Below are positions 43,474-55,939 of a DNA stretch of 64,000 nucleotides, piece after piece. Positions within the stretch are counted from its first letter, which is position 1. Each line of letters begins with the position of its first letter. The notes beneath the pieces were generated by a model that was not told where the DNA came from, ran no database searches, and saw only the letters and a program-made list of their open reading frames with translations. Position numbers and translations under genes: made by a program. This DNA is from Pollenia angustigena (lineage: Eukaryota; Arthropoda; Insecta; Diptera; Polleniidae). The stretch spans positions 236,281,803-236,345,802 of the forward strand of contig OV884059.1 of the NCBI GenBank assembly GCA_930367215.1, written 5' to 3'.

Positions 43474-43627
43474 TATGTATATGAACGAACAGTTAAATCA
43501 TATTTTTTAATGATGCACATATTTTTAGAACGCTTAAAAATTAAAAAAAATATGTATATGAACGAACAGTTAAATCATATTTTTTAATGGTGCACATATT
43601 TTTAGAACGCTTAAAAATTTTATTTTC
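43474..43627. repeat. 77-bp tandem duplication
   Basis: The block starting tatgtatatgaacgaacagt at 43474 recurs at 43551 with a single substitution (tgatgcac / tggtgcac), so it is recent. Confidence 0.9.
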
Positions 43628-43895
43628 GTTTAAAATTCGAGGTTGCATTTTGAGAAATATTCGTCAATTTTCCACAAAAAATACGATAAATTCTAAAAAG
43701 TGTATAAAAACGCTCTCTGGCGGCAATCAAAAATAAAAATAAATGGATTTATCGACGCTAAAACCGCATGATACAGGTCTGGCTAGATCAAATACAATTT
43801 GTTTGCCTCTATTCTTGAATATTTTGGAAAACTAACTTCTATTACAAAATCTAGGGCTCGTCGGTGGTACGATATTGATTTTCTTATTTATCATC
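43628..43895. other. Spacer
   Basis: No recognised feature. Confidence 0.3.
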
Positions 43896-43995
43896 CCTGA
43901 TGGTAGATGTTAGATATGAGCAATGTAAACGAGTATTTCGCATTTTCTACATCTCTGATGGTAGATGTTGATCAGTGTAAAAAGCATATAAGTCA
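43896..43995. repeat. Fragment of the 537-bp MITE family
   Basis: 'gatggtagatgttagatatgagcaatgtaaacgagt' through 'gtgtaaaaagcatataag' matches the right end of the MITE at 30940-31476. The left part is missing. Confidence 0.8.
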
Positions 43996-45090
43996 CATTA
44001 CAATTTTTTAAAAGCTTTTATACTTTATTCTATATTTCTGTACCGATTTTTTTTTTACCTTTTAGGAAAATATTTTTTGTTGCAAACTTTCAATTATTTG
44101 ATATACAGTTTAAGAAGAAATTTATCATTAATATGGATTAAAAAACTTGGCTTGGGAAAATCTATGGATTCCGAAAATGGATATTTAAAAAAAAATTAGT
44201 GTATAACTGTTCTATTTCTGAAAAAATTTCGATGTACTACTTAACAATTATACAAATGTGCATACATATCGTCACCTAAAATGCAAAAATCTGTAAGAAC
44301 AAATTCAAAATAGAGTTTTTGATCTTTGTTCGTTTTATTAAACTAATGTTTACAAACAATTTTGGATACCTGCGACCAAAAAAGGCTACTTTAACTAATC
44401 AATTCAAACGCCAAGTACACCTTGTTGTAAATAAAATAAAACGTGTTGTTACGCCCTTCTGCATTTAAGGTTACGATATGTACTATTATTTTAGTTTTGT
44501 GTGTGGGCATTATTTATTCAGGTGTTTAAATTTAAAACGAAAATAAATGACTTTGATAAAATAAATCAATAAAAAATGTTAATAAAATGCGGCTTTTCAA
44601 AATTTTCGGAAGGCCGGCTTAGCCGGCTTTCAGGCGTTCGGCGTAGGTCTCTGTCCAGCAGTCCGCAAATTGTTACAAATTAAATCAAATCCGAGTGTTT
44701 ACATTATTGTCAATAGGAAAAAGAAAGTTCGTTTAGCGTATACAACAAGCATCCAAATTTGATTAGATTTGACTGTTATCCTATTGTAAAAACAAATGTA
44801 GTTAGAAGAGAATCAAAGAACAAAACAGCATCAGATTTGAATGGATCCATCTAACCTTCTCTTACAATGCATGTAGTGTTGGACCAATCTAATGGCCTAG
44901 GCCATCGCAATGCAAATGTATGTAAGTAGGAATTGAATATTTTTTGGATAGGTCGCACTTACATTGTCGTTAGTCTAAGACCGAATATGTATGCGATAAA
45001 AAAATTTACTGAGGTAGGTATTAAGAAGAACAAAAAGAGACAAAAAATATTTATCGAGCTAAACACGATCGGCAAGCGTTATTTAAACAA
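43996..45090. other. Noncoding DNA, decayed repeats
   Basis: 'aaagcttttatactttattc' near 44010 matches the arm of the TIR element at 22.3 kb. 44330-44480 resembles 48340-48520 ('aacgccaagtacacctt', 'acgcccttctgcattta'), an unclassified repeat pair. 'ggccggcttagccggctt' near 44610 is related to the minisatellite at 46.3 kb. The open frame at 44933-45151 has no recognised product. Confidence 0.4.
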
Positions 45091-45365
45091 GAAAATTCGG
45101 AACAAATCTAGTTTACCGACACAGCTCCAAATAAAAAAAAAGAGTACCTAGGCGGATAGAAAATTTAAAAATAAGAAGAAAAAATTAAATAAAAAAATTG
45201 GCGCAAACGCTTAGTTTTCGAGTTATGGACGTTTTTAATTTTCATAGAATTATGTAATTTTTCCCCTACATTTCTTAAGGTACATGGCCAAAATTGGTAT
45301 AATTTTGAAAGTTTTGACTAGATCTTTCAGGATATATAGAATTTACTTAAAAAAATTTAACTCTA

Positions 45366-46316
45366 AAGCTTATTTCACAATCAAAAATACATTTTCACTT
45401 GGTGTTCATAATAGAGCAACAATTTCTTTTGCAAACACACACATTTTGCATTAAGAAACCGTTTGCAAATTTTAGCCACAACAATTTTATGCGTTAATTA
45501 TTATTTTTTACAACATTATGATAAAATTTTCATTCAAAACAAAGTAAAATTATTTTAAACATCAGAAACAATTTCATACAAATTGTTGCTGAAGTTCTAG
45601 TTGACTCAACTTTAGTAACATTTTTAAAAAAATTTTAGTTACATTTTTGTTCTAAATTTTAGCCACAACAATATTATGCATTTATTTTTATTTTTATAAA
45701 CATTTTGTTAAAATTTTCATTCAAAACTAAATAAAATTATTTTAAACGTCAGAAATAATTTCATACAAATTGTTGCTGAAGTTCTAGTTGACTCAACTTA
45801 AGTTACATTTTTAAAAAAATTTAATTTATTTTTTGTTCTAAAAATGAAAGGAAAACATATGAAATACTTTGGGAAGAAAAAAGATAGAAGAAAAAACATT
45901 TTTACTTGGTGTTCATAATAGAGCAACAATTTCTTTTGTAACTACACACATTTTGCATCAAGAAACCGTTTGCAAATTTTAGCCACAACAATATTACGAA
46001 TTATTTTTATTTTTTTAAACATTTTGTTAAAATTTTCATTCAAAACTAAATAAAATTATTTTAAACGTCAGAAACAATTTCATACAAATTGTTGCTGAAG
46101 TTCAAGTTGACTCAACTTAAGTTACATTTTTAAAAAAATTTTAGTTACATTTTTGTTCTAAAAATTAAAGGAAAATATATAAAATACTTTGGGAAGAAAA
46201 AAATAGAAGAAAAAACGAAATTGTTTTTTGATGCAAAATGTGTGTAGTTAAAAAAGAAATTGTTGCTCTATTATGAACACCAAGTGAAAATGTATTTTTG
46301 ATTGTGAACGAAGCTT
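45366..46316. mobile_element. About 950-bp TIR element inside the foldback
   Basis: aagctt...cacaatcaaaaatacatttt at the left pairs with the right end over about 90 bp ('cacttggtgttcataataga', 'gcaacaatttctttt'). A third copy of this arm sits in direct orientation at about 45898-45985, and the 'gttgctgaagttctagttga' block occurs three times (45587, 45772, 46090), showing internal tandem duplication with a period near 310-320 bp. No transposase. Confidence 0.75.
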
Positions 46317-46575
46317 AAAGCTTTTCTGCAAAGCCGGCCTTTGGCCGGGCGCAAGGATTTTCTCCTCTATGGTATAACAAACACCGGCTTCGCTAACTAA
46401 AGCTTCTCTGCATAGACGGCCTTCGGCCGGGCGCAAGGATTTTCTCCTCTATGGTATAAGAAACACCGGCTTTGCTGACTAAAGCTTCTCAGCATAGCCG
46501 GCCTTCGGCCGGGCGCAATGATTTGCTCCTCTATGGCATAACAAACCCCGGCTTCGCTAACTAGAACTTTTCAAC
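46317..46575. repeat. 82-bp minisatellite, three copies plus a partial
   Basis: Units begin at 46317, 46399 and 46481, with a partial at 46563, an exact 82-bp period. Each contains a GC-rich hairpin (gccggcctttggccgggc) and 'accggcttcgctaact'. It stands out from the AT-rich surroundings. The 62-codon minus-strand frame here is a repeat translation. Confidence 0.9.
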
Positions 46576-47008
46576 ACCTAAAAAATACTTAAATTAAACT
46601 AAAGAGGAAAATATTATGCGAATACAAAAACAAAATACATATTTGCAATCGTGAGTAAATTACCTTTAATTTGAGTACTCACACATATCACTAAGTGGGC
46701 GGGACAGACTTTTGGTTCCAGGAGGCCCCACGGGCCTCAGCCCCCTTAAATTTTAATTTTGGTTTTTTTCTTTTTTTATTCTGAATCGGGTGGCATATTT
46801 TTTTTATTTTTTTTTCGTAGCCCTTTAAGCTGCACTTCAGCCAAATCAGATATATCTATGAAAACTAAAAACGTCCATAACTCGAAATCTAAGCATTTGC
46901 GCCAATAATTTTATTTAATTTTTTCTTCTTATTTTTCAATTTTCTATCCCCCTAGGTGTTTTTTTTATTTGGGGCTGTGTCGGTAAACTAGATTTAAGCC
47001 GAAAATTC

Positions 47009-48528
47009 TGCTGCAAATATATTTTAAATAAATCAAACCGACCTAGCAATCAATCAAATAAGATTTTCCAGCCGGGCAGTGTTGCAATCGCGTTCTAAAG
47101 GTTTGTTTTTTAGAAACTGTGTAAAAATAAAAATGACTTAAAAAGCTTGCCGCTCAGTACTTCGGCTGTCAAAAAAACATAACACAATGATTGTATTTGT
47201 AAACATAAATTTATCTACCGTAATAATTTATAATATTAATACTTACTGCAGTTTTAAACTCCATATTAATAAGATGCCACCAGGCATCTGAGAAAATGTG
47301 GCCATAATCATGGGTAGTTGCTCTAATTAAGCCTATAATATCCATTGTTATGACACAATTGCTAGAACAATTAATCAACCACCACCAGGAAATATAACTA
47401 ACAAACTTTAAAATCTCACTTAAATGCGGAAATATTTCCCATAAGAACGCGATAAGGTAACAACTTCACCTTCCTCACTTTACACCCTCATAAACATAAG
47501 CCGACTACTGTGTGTTGTTATCATAAAAACAGCAATTCGAAAACAAAAACAAGCAGCTGTTTATGAAAGAACAAAATTCTATGATTTTCTTTTTGTTGCT
47601 TTTTTTTCTATTTTATTCTTAAAACGCACACATTTAAACTTTGCACTTGATTTTGTTCTTTTCTATTTATTTTTGGTACATTATTATTTGTATATTACTT
47701 CTTTTATTTTGTACTTTTATACATATATTAACTTTTTCCGGCAATATACTTATTTTATTTATTATAAAAAAGTCAATTACACACACAAATAATTAAAAAG
47801 AACTTTTTGCAAATATTGAATTTTCCAATTCATTAACAAAAGGAAGGGAACTTTATCACTTTGTTTTTCTATTACGCACAATTCTTTTATATACACGTTT
47901 CAAAAAATTTATAATTCACCAAATTTTCTCTTTTAATATTTAATGAATTATTCTATAAAATAATTTTATTTTTTCGTGTAAAAAAAAAACTTTTGTCCTG
48001 CTACCACTGAAGTTTCAAATAAGTATAATTTTTTTGTTATGAAAACTCAAAATGACAGCCAAACAATGTTGCCAATTGAATATTAAAAAAGAACATTGGA
48101 TTGAGCATGGCATAATAAGTTGAAGGTAGATGTATTAAAGTACCCATCGCGTACACATTATTATTCAATACTTTTCTGCTATTATTATTGTACTTAACTG
48201 GTATTATTATAATGGTAATGGTATCAAAGCTATATATTCTTAATTTTGAAAATTTTACATTTTTTTCTGTATTTTGTCACCATAAATGCAAACGGACGTA
48301 ACTACAATAATTCGATTATTAATAATTAATAATTAACGTTTTTGCTCGTATTATTACACTACATGTTCACGCAAATTTTGAGACTCCCGCGATCAATAAT
48401 CGCGACTTTATTACAGAAAATCAAATGCCAAGAACACCTTTTTATTATTGATTTGTTCAAGTTGTTTGCTTCGCCTTTAAATAAAATTAAAATTTCGTTA
48501 CGTCCGATTGCATTAAAGGTGACGATTA
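47009..48528. other. AT-rich noncoding DNA
   Basis: No gene, tRNA or inverted repeat was recognised in 47.0-48.3 kb. The open frame at 48342-48572 overlaps an unclassified repeat and a MITE. Confidence 0.4.
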
Positions 48529-48712
48529 AGGCTCAGTTAGCCGGGAGTAACAGTAACAGTAACCTAACCTAACCGTAAAAAAGACCAATCTATTGCTTAC
48601 AGATTGAGACGTAACATCTTACTGCTGACTGTAATCGTTCTAATTGGTTTACATACGACAAAATAAAACAGCTGATTTGCAACGTTACTGTTACTCCCGG
48701 CTAACTGAGCCT
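48529..48712. mobile_element. 184-bp MITE with TTA duplication
   Basis: The left end (aggctcagttagccgggagt) and the right end are perfect inverted repeats of 29 bp. TTA flanks both (48526-48528, 48713-48715). It shares the terminal dodecamer with the element at 24540-25550. A short telomere-like 'aacctaacctaacc' at 48555 is inside it. Confidence 0.92.
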
Positions 48713-50423
48713 TTATTCTGTCTAGATTCACTCTACGACAGCTTTCTTCTAGTGAGCCTGAGTTTATTGGTCAGAGCGGAAGATAACTTGTTATTCTACT
48801 TTCCTCTCCATCATCCATGTCATCTTCAGTATCTTTAAAATATTATAGACTTTTCTCATTTTTTAAGCCTATATTCATTAAATTTTATAATGTTATTAGT
48901 AGTTGAACTGTATTTTTAACATAAAAGTTCTTATTTTAAGCTTATAGTGCGTTATAACTTAAGAATGTAATTGCTAGGAAAAAATTTCGCTGACAAAAAT
49001 AATTTTTGATTAACATAGCGTATTCACCTGACAATTCTATATAAAAAAAAACTTCAACATTTTTGTCAGCGTTTTTTTATATGAAGTTTGACGTTTATTG
49101 GGACAAAAAATTGTCAGGTGAAGACCCCATGTAAATAAAATAGTTTATTTTAGAAAATTATATATTATGTTGAAAACCGCAAAAATGGATACATTGATAC
49201 GGCCGCTTTTACACAATATTGATAATGCTGTGTTCTTCGTAAGATTTTTTGATAATGCAGTGTATTAGCAATACTATACAGGGCTGCCAGCTTTGGGGTT
49301 TTGACCCCAAATTAGGGGTTTTCTTGTTGCTAAAAGGGACAAAAAATTTGATTTGGGGTTTTCATTGGTGATTTAAAAAAAATATTAGGATTTTTTGGGG
49401 AAATACACGGAAAGAATTATTTATTAAAGCACCACAAAAAAACTAAAACTAAACTGAACGAAAAATATTTTGCACCATTCTCGTCCAAGCCAAAATTTTC
49501 TTATTTATGTGTGGCTTGGTTTAAGCAAAAAGTTATGACTCAAAGCAAACTATATTTAAATACAGCTAAAAAAAATTAAGTATTCGTTGCTTATGGCTAA
49601 TTTCAACAATTCAAATTATTTTAAATATCAATTCATATTTAAATATAGTTGTTCCAAAGTATATTTATACCAAGTACATGCAAGTACACAACAAATCAAC
49701 AATAAAAAAAACAACATTAATTTTGTTTGTGTAAAAACATTTGATACTGTCAAACAGCCAAACATAAAGAAAACAAAAAAAAAAAAAAAAAACAGAAATC
49801 ATGGCGCACTAAAATGTAAGCAAATTTTGACACTATCGAAAATAAAACAACTGAACAGCTGATCACTTGCATGTACTTGTAATAAATATACTTTGAGTTG
49901 TTCCTATAATTTTATTTTTATTTGACATGAAAAACTAACTAACAAAATACGAAGAAAAGCCTGAATTTTTAAAAACGTATAGCATTAGTTAGTTTAAGGA
50001 AAACTTAATATAAAAAAAAGAAACTTTTTATTGATTTGCTTAACATGTCGATTCAAATAAAAATTAATGGAATTAAACCAAGTTTTCTTGAACATTTTCT
50101 GAAAAATTAAAAAAAAATCCCTAGTATTTGTTTCTTGATGCAAGAAATTCGATTCTTTTAATTAATCAAGATAACCAGATTAATATTAAATTAATGCAGC
50201 TTGATTTAAGCAAAATCGTTCTTATTTTTAATAAAAACAAGCTTCTTTGTATTTCTTGTCTAAAGAAATTTTTGATCATATACCAAAAACATGAATTTTT
50301 TGATTATGAGAAAATTTTTGTTTATTCAAGAAAATTTTACTAAATACGAACAAAATACGTTAAAATCATAAAACTATTATTGGATTTTCTGTGTTAAGAA
50401 AGGAAATTGGTTACTTTAGAAAA
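48713..50423. other. AT-rich noncoding DNA
   Basis: The segment at 49015-49130 has an inverted pair ('cacctgacaattctatataa' / 'attgtcaggtgaagac'), suggesting a small MITE. Open frames of 64-91 codons are low-complexity Lys/Asn/Ile-rich translations of AT-rich DNA. No gene was recognised. Confidence 0.4.
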
Positions 50424-50426
50424 TAA

Positions 50427-50568
50427 GTGCTGGTTCACACACGTCAAGTTTGACTCGTCAAGTCTTGAGTTTTTGGGAGAGAGTGGAAAAGAAATGGCAT
50501 TCTCTTTGCCCTTCTCTCCTAAAAGCTCAAGACTTGACGATTCAAACTTGACGTGTGTGAACCAGCAC
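50427..50568. mobile_element. 142-bp hairpin MITE with TAA duplication
   Basis: gtgctggttcacacacgtca pairs with the right end, and the arms extend about 42 bp (continuing 'tcgtcaagtcttgag'). TAA flanks both ends (50424-50426, 50569-50571). Confidence 0.92.
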
Positions 50569-50705
50569 TAACTAAGTTTTATGCACACATAAACATTAGG
50601 GTGGTTATTTTTGCAATATCACTTAATATCAATAAACACCGGGTAAAAAAGTTGTTTTTTTTTATAAAAAAAAAAAAAAAAAAAAAAAAAATATCTGAAA
50701 AGTTT
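50569..50705. other. Spacer with A run and 'tagggtgg' terminus
   Basis: attagggtggttatttttgc near 50596 resembles mariner-type ends. A run of more than 20 A follows. Confidence 0.4.
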
Positions 50706-52944
50706 GAAGCTAATTTGTCGATAATATGATTATGTGTAATAAGTACAAAATTTGTATTTTCCTAGTGAAGTTCATGTATGTACATTAGGGTGGTTACAAG
50801 AAATCAATGTTAAATTTTCCATCGGCGCAACTAATATGTGCCAATAGCATAAAAAATCCGATTGACAAAGTTTCAGCTTAATCGGATAACGCTAACATGT
50901 GCCTCATTGAGAATAAATTAAGGAAAAACAGCGATTTTCACTAAAATTCGTATTTTTTTATCTTTATAACTGTAGAATAAAATTATAAATTTATGGATAT
51001 TGTTATTAATTGTGGTACAAATCATCTTCCGAAATTACAGTAATTGGTGTATCTGATAAATGTGACGTTATGGAAGAAAACTTTGCCCATATTCGGCCAA
51101 AGCATTCCAAAAAACATAAAAATCTGGTGGAATGAGCAAATAAATTTCTAAAAAGTTTTTAAATGTCTACCTGTCTTTATATAAATCAAAGTAAATGTAT
51201 TCAGAAGGAAAAGTACAAGAAATATGTATATTAATAAATGTATATATAAAACAACTACATAAGTATCTTCTATTTACTGCAACAATGTCATAATCCAAAA
51301 AAAAATGTTTTGCAGAAAACAAGTTTAACGTTTTTGAATTACCAAAACATTTTAGTAAATATTTTATAAAAATTACTTCTCGAGAGTATGTATGTCTATT
51401 GTAATACAATCAATTCTTTTTTAGTGTATATAATTACTATCATGTTATGTTTCTGTACCATTTAAAATTACAATAAATTGAAAAAAACTTAAAAAGTACA
51501 TAATGTGGTGTACTTATTTTAATTTTAAAAGATGTGCTCATTTTTTTAAATCCTCTTTTTAGTGCCACTTTTCTTGTAATATCCCCTTTTTTTGATACTT
51601 TTTTAAAATATCCGACGGTAACACTGTGTATAGGTATGTTCGCCCAAAAGAGTGAATCATTAATTGATCGGCTCGAATCGGATTGAACACAATTTTGTTG
51701 GATTCAAAGAAAATCTTACAAAATTTATATTTTTTGTCACTTTTTGTTAGAAATGTGTAAATGCAAAACAAATTTCAATATTCTGCGTTTCCAGTTGTTG
51801 TAATAATCAGAGCTGCCACAAAATTTAAAATGCCTTTCGTTAATTGAAAAAACATTACAATATATTTTAAGCTGCATTGCAATAAAAGGTTATTTACAGT
51901 TAAGTTGAATAACATATACAAATCAAGAAAACAATCATGTATTCTTTTACATACTGAAAAAAATAACGAGGAACCGTTTTCAAAAAAAAAAAAAAAAAAA
52001 AAAAAACTTTGTTTTATAAGAGAAAAAACGGTAAAATTTCCATACAAAATTCAGTTCATTAGTTCATAAATTGAAATATTTTTGGATATGACTTTTACAA
52101 CAAAAACAATTTGTACTTCACAGTTTTAAAACACAAAAAGGAAAATTTAAATTGTTTTCCGCTTTTAAACTGTTAGTCGGAGAACTGAAAAATGTGGCGA
52201 TTTGTGGTCAAACATGGCGATTTATTTAACCTTTTGGCGATAACAATTTAGATTTGGCGATTTTTGTTCTTATGAAATTGGATATTGTAAGGGTTATGTA
52301 AAAAACATTTTATATAAATATATTTCAGTGAGCATATGCATATTTAAAACTTTATAAAAACCGGTATATTTTTTACATTGGCTTGTAAAATTTATTTTAA
52401 ATTTATCTGTATACTAGAATTTAACCCGCTACTTTGTAAGCGTCTCCTTTTCCTTCTTGGACATATTTTAAAGCCAAAGTTTATTTTTTAGAATTTAACC
52501 CGTTACTTTATAATCGGGCCTTTTCTTTCATGAGCATATTATTATGCCAAAGTATATGTATCAAGGTTTTAGCAAATTTAACCTATAACTTTGTGTTTCT
52601 AAGTTCAATAGTATAGAAAATTAAAAAGTACCGCTCGTAGAACACAATAGCAAATGAAAGAAAATAAATTTCCCGTATTATTCCAAAACATGTACAGGTT
52701 GTACGCGTTTACTTTCTCAGGGCATTGCATCTTGATTTTTATGTTTCTAGGTCCAACACGTACGAAAAATCAAAAAATACCAGTTCTTTTTTTTTTTGAC
52801 GTCTAAGTTTTCCTTTTTTTATTACAATATAACTGCTTTGATAGATAAAAACGACTTTGTATTAAAATAAAAAAAGTTAAAACTTTTATTTCCACCAGAA
52901 ACGCGAACTTCCCAAGCAAAATCCAATGGGAACAAAAAAGTAGT
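50706..52944. repeat. 2.24-kb tandem duplication, unit 1
   Basis: The unit starts gaagctaatttgtcgataat and ends 'ccaatgggaacaaaaaagta'. It includes a 'tagggtggttacaag' block and part of the unclassified dispersed repeat (52.42-52.70 kb). Open frames inside (51167-51409, 51559-51771, 51775-52047) have no recognised domains. Confidence 0.93.
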
Positions 52945-54219
52945 GAAGCTAATTTGTCGATAATATGATTATGTGTAATAAGTACAAAATTTGTATTTTC
53001 CTAGTGAAGTTCATGTATGTACATTAGGGTGGTTACAAGAAATCAATGTTAAATTTTCCATCGGCGCAACTAATATGTGCCAATAGCATAAAAAATCCGA
53101 TTGACAAAGTTTCAGCTTAATCGGATAACGCTAACATGTGCCTCATTGAGAATAAATTAAGGAAAAACAGCGATTTTCACTAAAATTCGTATTTTTTTAT
53201 CTTTATAACTGTAGAATAAAATTATAAATTTATGGATATTGTTATTAATTGTGGTACAAATCATCTTCCGAAATTACAGTAATTGGTGTATCTGATAAAT
53301 GTGACGTTATGGAAGAAAACTTTGCCCATATTCGGCCAAAGCATTCCAAAAAACATAAAAATCTGGTGGAATGAGCAAATAAATTTCTAAAAAGTTTTTA
53401 AATGTCTACCTGTCTTTATATAAATCAAAGTAAATGTATTCAGAAGGAAAAGTACAAGAAATATGTATATTAATAAATGTATATATAAAACAACTACATA
53501 AGTATCTTCTATTTACTGCAACAATGTCATAATCCAAAAAAAATGTTTTGCAGAAAACAAGTTTAACGTTTTTGAATTACCAAAACATTTTAGTAAATAT
53601 TTTATAAAAATTACTTCTCGAGAGTATGTATGTCTATTGTAATACAATCAATTCTTTTTTAGTGTATATAATTACTATCATGTTATGTTTCTGTACCATT
53701 TAAAATTACAATAAATTGAAAAAAACTTAAAAAGTACATAATGTGGTGTACTTATTTTAATTTTAAAAGATGTGCTCATTTTTTTAAATCCTCTTTTTAG
53801 TGCCACTTTTCTTGTAATATCCCCTTTTTTTGATACTTTTTTAAAATATCCGACGGTAACACTGTGTATAGGTATGTTCGCCCAAAAGAGTGAATCATTA
53901 ATTGATCGGCTCGAATCGGATTAAACACAATTTTGTTGGATTCAAAGAAAATCTTACAAAATTTATATTTTTGTCACTTTTTGTTCGAAATGTCTAAATG
54001 CAAAACAAATTTCAATATTCTGCGTTTCCAGTTGTTGTAATAATCAGAGCTGCCACAAAATTTAAAATGCCTTTCGTTAATTGAAAAAACATTACAATAT
54101 ATTTTAAGCTGCATTGCAATAAAAGGTTATTTACAGTTAAGTTGAATAACATATACAAATCAAGAAAACAATCATGTAATTCTTTTACATACTGAAAAAA
54201 ATAACGAGGAACCGTTTTC

Positions 54220-54250
<31 letters not shown>

Positions 54251-55183
54251 TTGTTTTATAAGAGAAAAAACGGTAAAATTTCCATACAAAATTCAGTTCA
54301 TTAGTTCATAAATTGAAATATTTTTGGATATGACTTTTACAACAAAAACAATTTGTACTTCACAGTTTTAAAACACAAAAAGGAAAATTTAAATTGTTTT
54401 CCGCTTTTAAACTGTTAGTCGGAGAACTGAAAAATGTGGCGATTTGTGGTCAAACATGGCGATTTATTTAACCTTTTGGCGATAACAATTTAGATTTGGC
54501 GATTTTTGTTCTTATGAAATTGGATATTGTAAGGGTTATGTAAAAAACATTTTATATAAATATATTTCAGTTAGCATATGCATATTTAAAACTTTATAAA
54601 AACCGGTATATTTTTTACATTGGCTTGTAAAATTTATTTTAAATTTATCTGTATACTAGAATTTAACCCGCTACTTTGTAAGCGTCTCCTTTTCCTTCTT
54701 GGACATATTTTAAAGCCAAAGTTTATTTTTTAGAATTTAACCCGTTACTTTATAATCGGGCCTTTTCTTTCATGAGCATATTATTATGCCAAAGTATATG
54801 TATCAAGGTTTTAGCAAATTTAACCTATAACTTTGTGTTTCTAAGTTCAATAGTATAGAAAATTAAAAAGTACCGCTCGTAGAACACAATAGCAAATGAA
54901 AGAAAATAAATTTCCCGTATTATTCCAAAACATGTACAGGTTGTACGCGTTTACTTTCTCAGGGCATTGCATCTTGATTTTTATGTTTCTAGGTCCAATA
55001 CGTACGAAAAATCAAAAAATACCAGTTCTTTTTTTTTTGACGTCTAAGTTTTCCTTTTTTTATTACAATATAACTGCTTTGATAGATAAAAACGACTTTG
55101 TATTAAAATAAAAAAAGTTAAAACTTTTATTTCCACCAGAAACGCGAACTTCCCAAGCAAAATCCAATGGGAACAAAAAAGTA
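52945..55183. repeat. 2.24-kb tandem duplication, unit 2
   Basis: Nearly identical to the first unit at an offset of 2239-2241 bp. Visible differences include a 1-bp change in an A run near 53540, an extra A near 54178, a longer A run near 54220 and a few substitutions (for example agaaatgtgt / cgaaatgtct near 53990). The sequence after the second unit continues the dispersed repeat ('accaaaaagttccc'). Confidence 0.93.
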
Positions 55184-55939
55184 CCAAAAAGTTCCCTCAT
55201 AGATTCGTATCCACTCAGGACATTGCATGTTGAATTTTATGTTTTAAAAAATACGAGTTGAAGAACCAAAAAGCTGAAGAAAGATATTAAATTTCCCGTA
55301 TTTCCCATTTTGGTACTATTTTTCTCCCCATTAAAGTATCAAAAATTGCAGTATTTTAGTCGGTGCCTATAATTTAGTACGAATATGTCAATGAATAAAG
55401 CAAAATGTTTTGTAAAAAAGTACCAAACATAGTTACGATTTTCACCCCTTAAACGTTCGAAAAAGTACCAAGTTTCGAATGTGGTATAAACTTTATTTCT
55501 AGGTACCAAAATTCAGCGTTTACCTGTTTTCTCCCTAAAAGAGCCGAATTTCAAAAAAGTACCAGACACCTGTGCGCTTATTTTTCTAAAGATCAACGAT
55601 AAGTATTACAGTGTTTTGTATTTTTTTTAGTTTTACACCTTAAACATTCGAATTTCCAAAAATCCCGTCTTAGCGTATCGATTTTGGGAGATACCCACCT
55701 CCGGTCCGAATTTCAAGTTTTTAGCTTCAGGCGTTTAGGCTGTGCGATGATGAATCAGTGAGACAGTAACGTAATGCTGGGTACACACTATGCAACGCGT
55801 TTACGCAATCTAGTGCACTAGACCCCTGTAAAATATTATTAATTTATTTTTAGTGTAACAGCCCGCGCTTTGACTTTCAATTTTGTTAAATTTTGAATAT
55901 AACAACAATTGCAGAAAAGCATATTACTGTATTTATCGA
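55184..55939 (+). repeat. Unclassified dispersed repeat, copy 2, right part
   Basis: It continues from 54.66 kb and matches 16.3-16.6 and 17.2-17.5 kb in order ('aaatttcccgtatttcc', 'agtaccagacacctgt', 'aaaaatcccgtctta', 'gcgatgatgaat'). It serves as an approximate empty site for the TIR element at 16605-17194. Confidence 0.7.

Larger units (their letters stand above)
45091..47008. mobile_element. Two-tier foldback: outer arms
   Basis: The left arm (45091-45258) and right arm (46853-47008) are inverted copies sharing 'aatctagtttaccgacacag' and 'gttatggacgtttttaattttcat'-type blocks. They enclose a second TIR element and a minisatellite. The terminal bases were not resolved. Confidence 0.65.

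Noticed and set aside
48555..48575. Telomere-like 'aacctaacctaacc'
   Set aside because: Only about two and a half repeats, inside a MITE; flies lack such telomere repeats.
49587..50343. 91- and 71-codon ORFs
   Set aside because: Low-complexity Lys/Asn/Ile-rich translations of AT-rich DNA without similarity to known proteins.
51775..54221. ORFs repeated at 51775-52047 and 54012-54221
   Set aside because: They recur only because of the 2.24-kb tandem duplication, and one starts in a poly(A)/poly(T) run.
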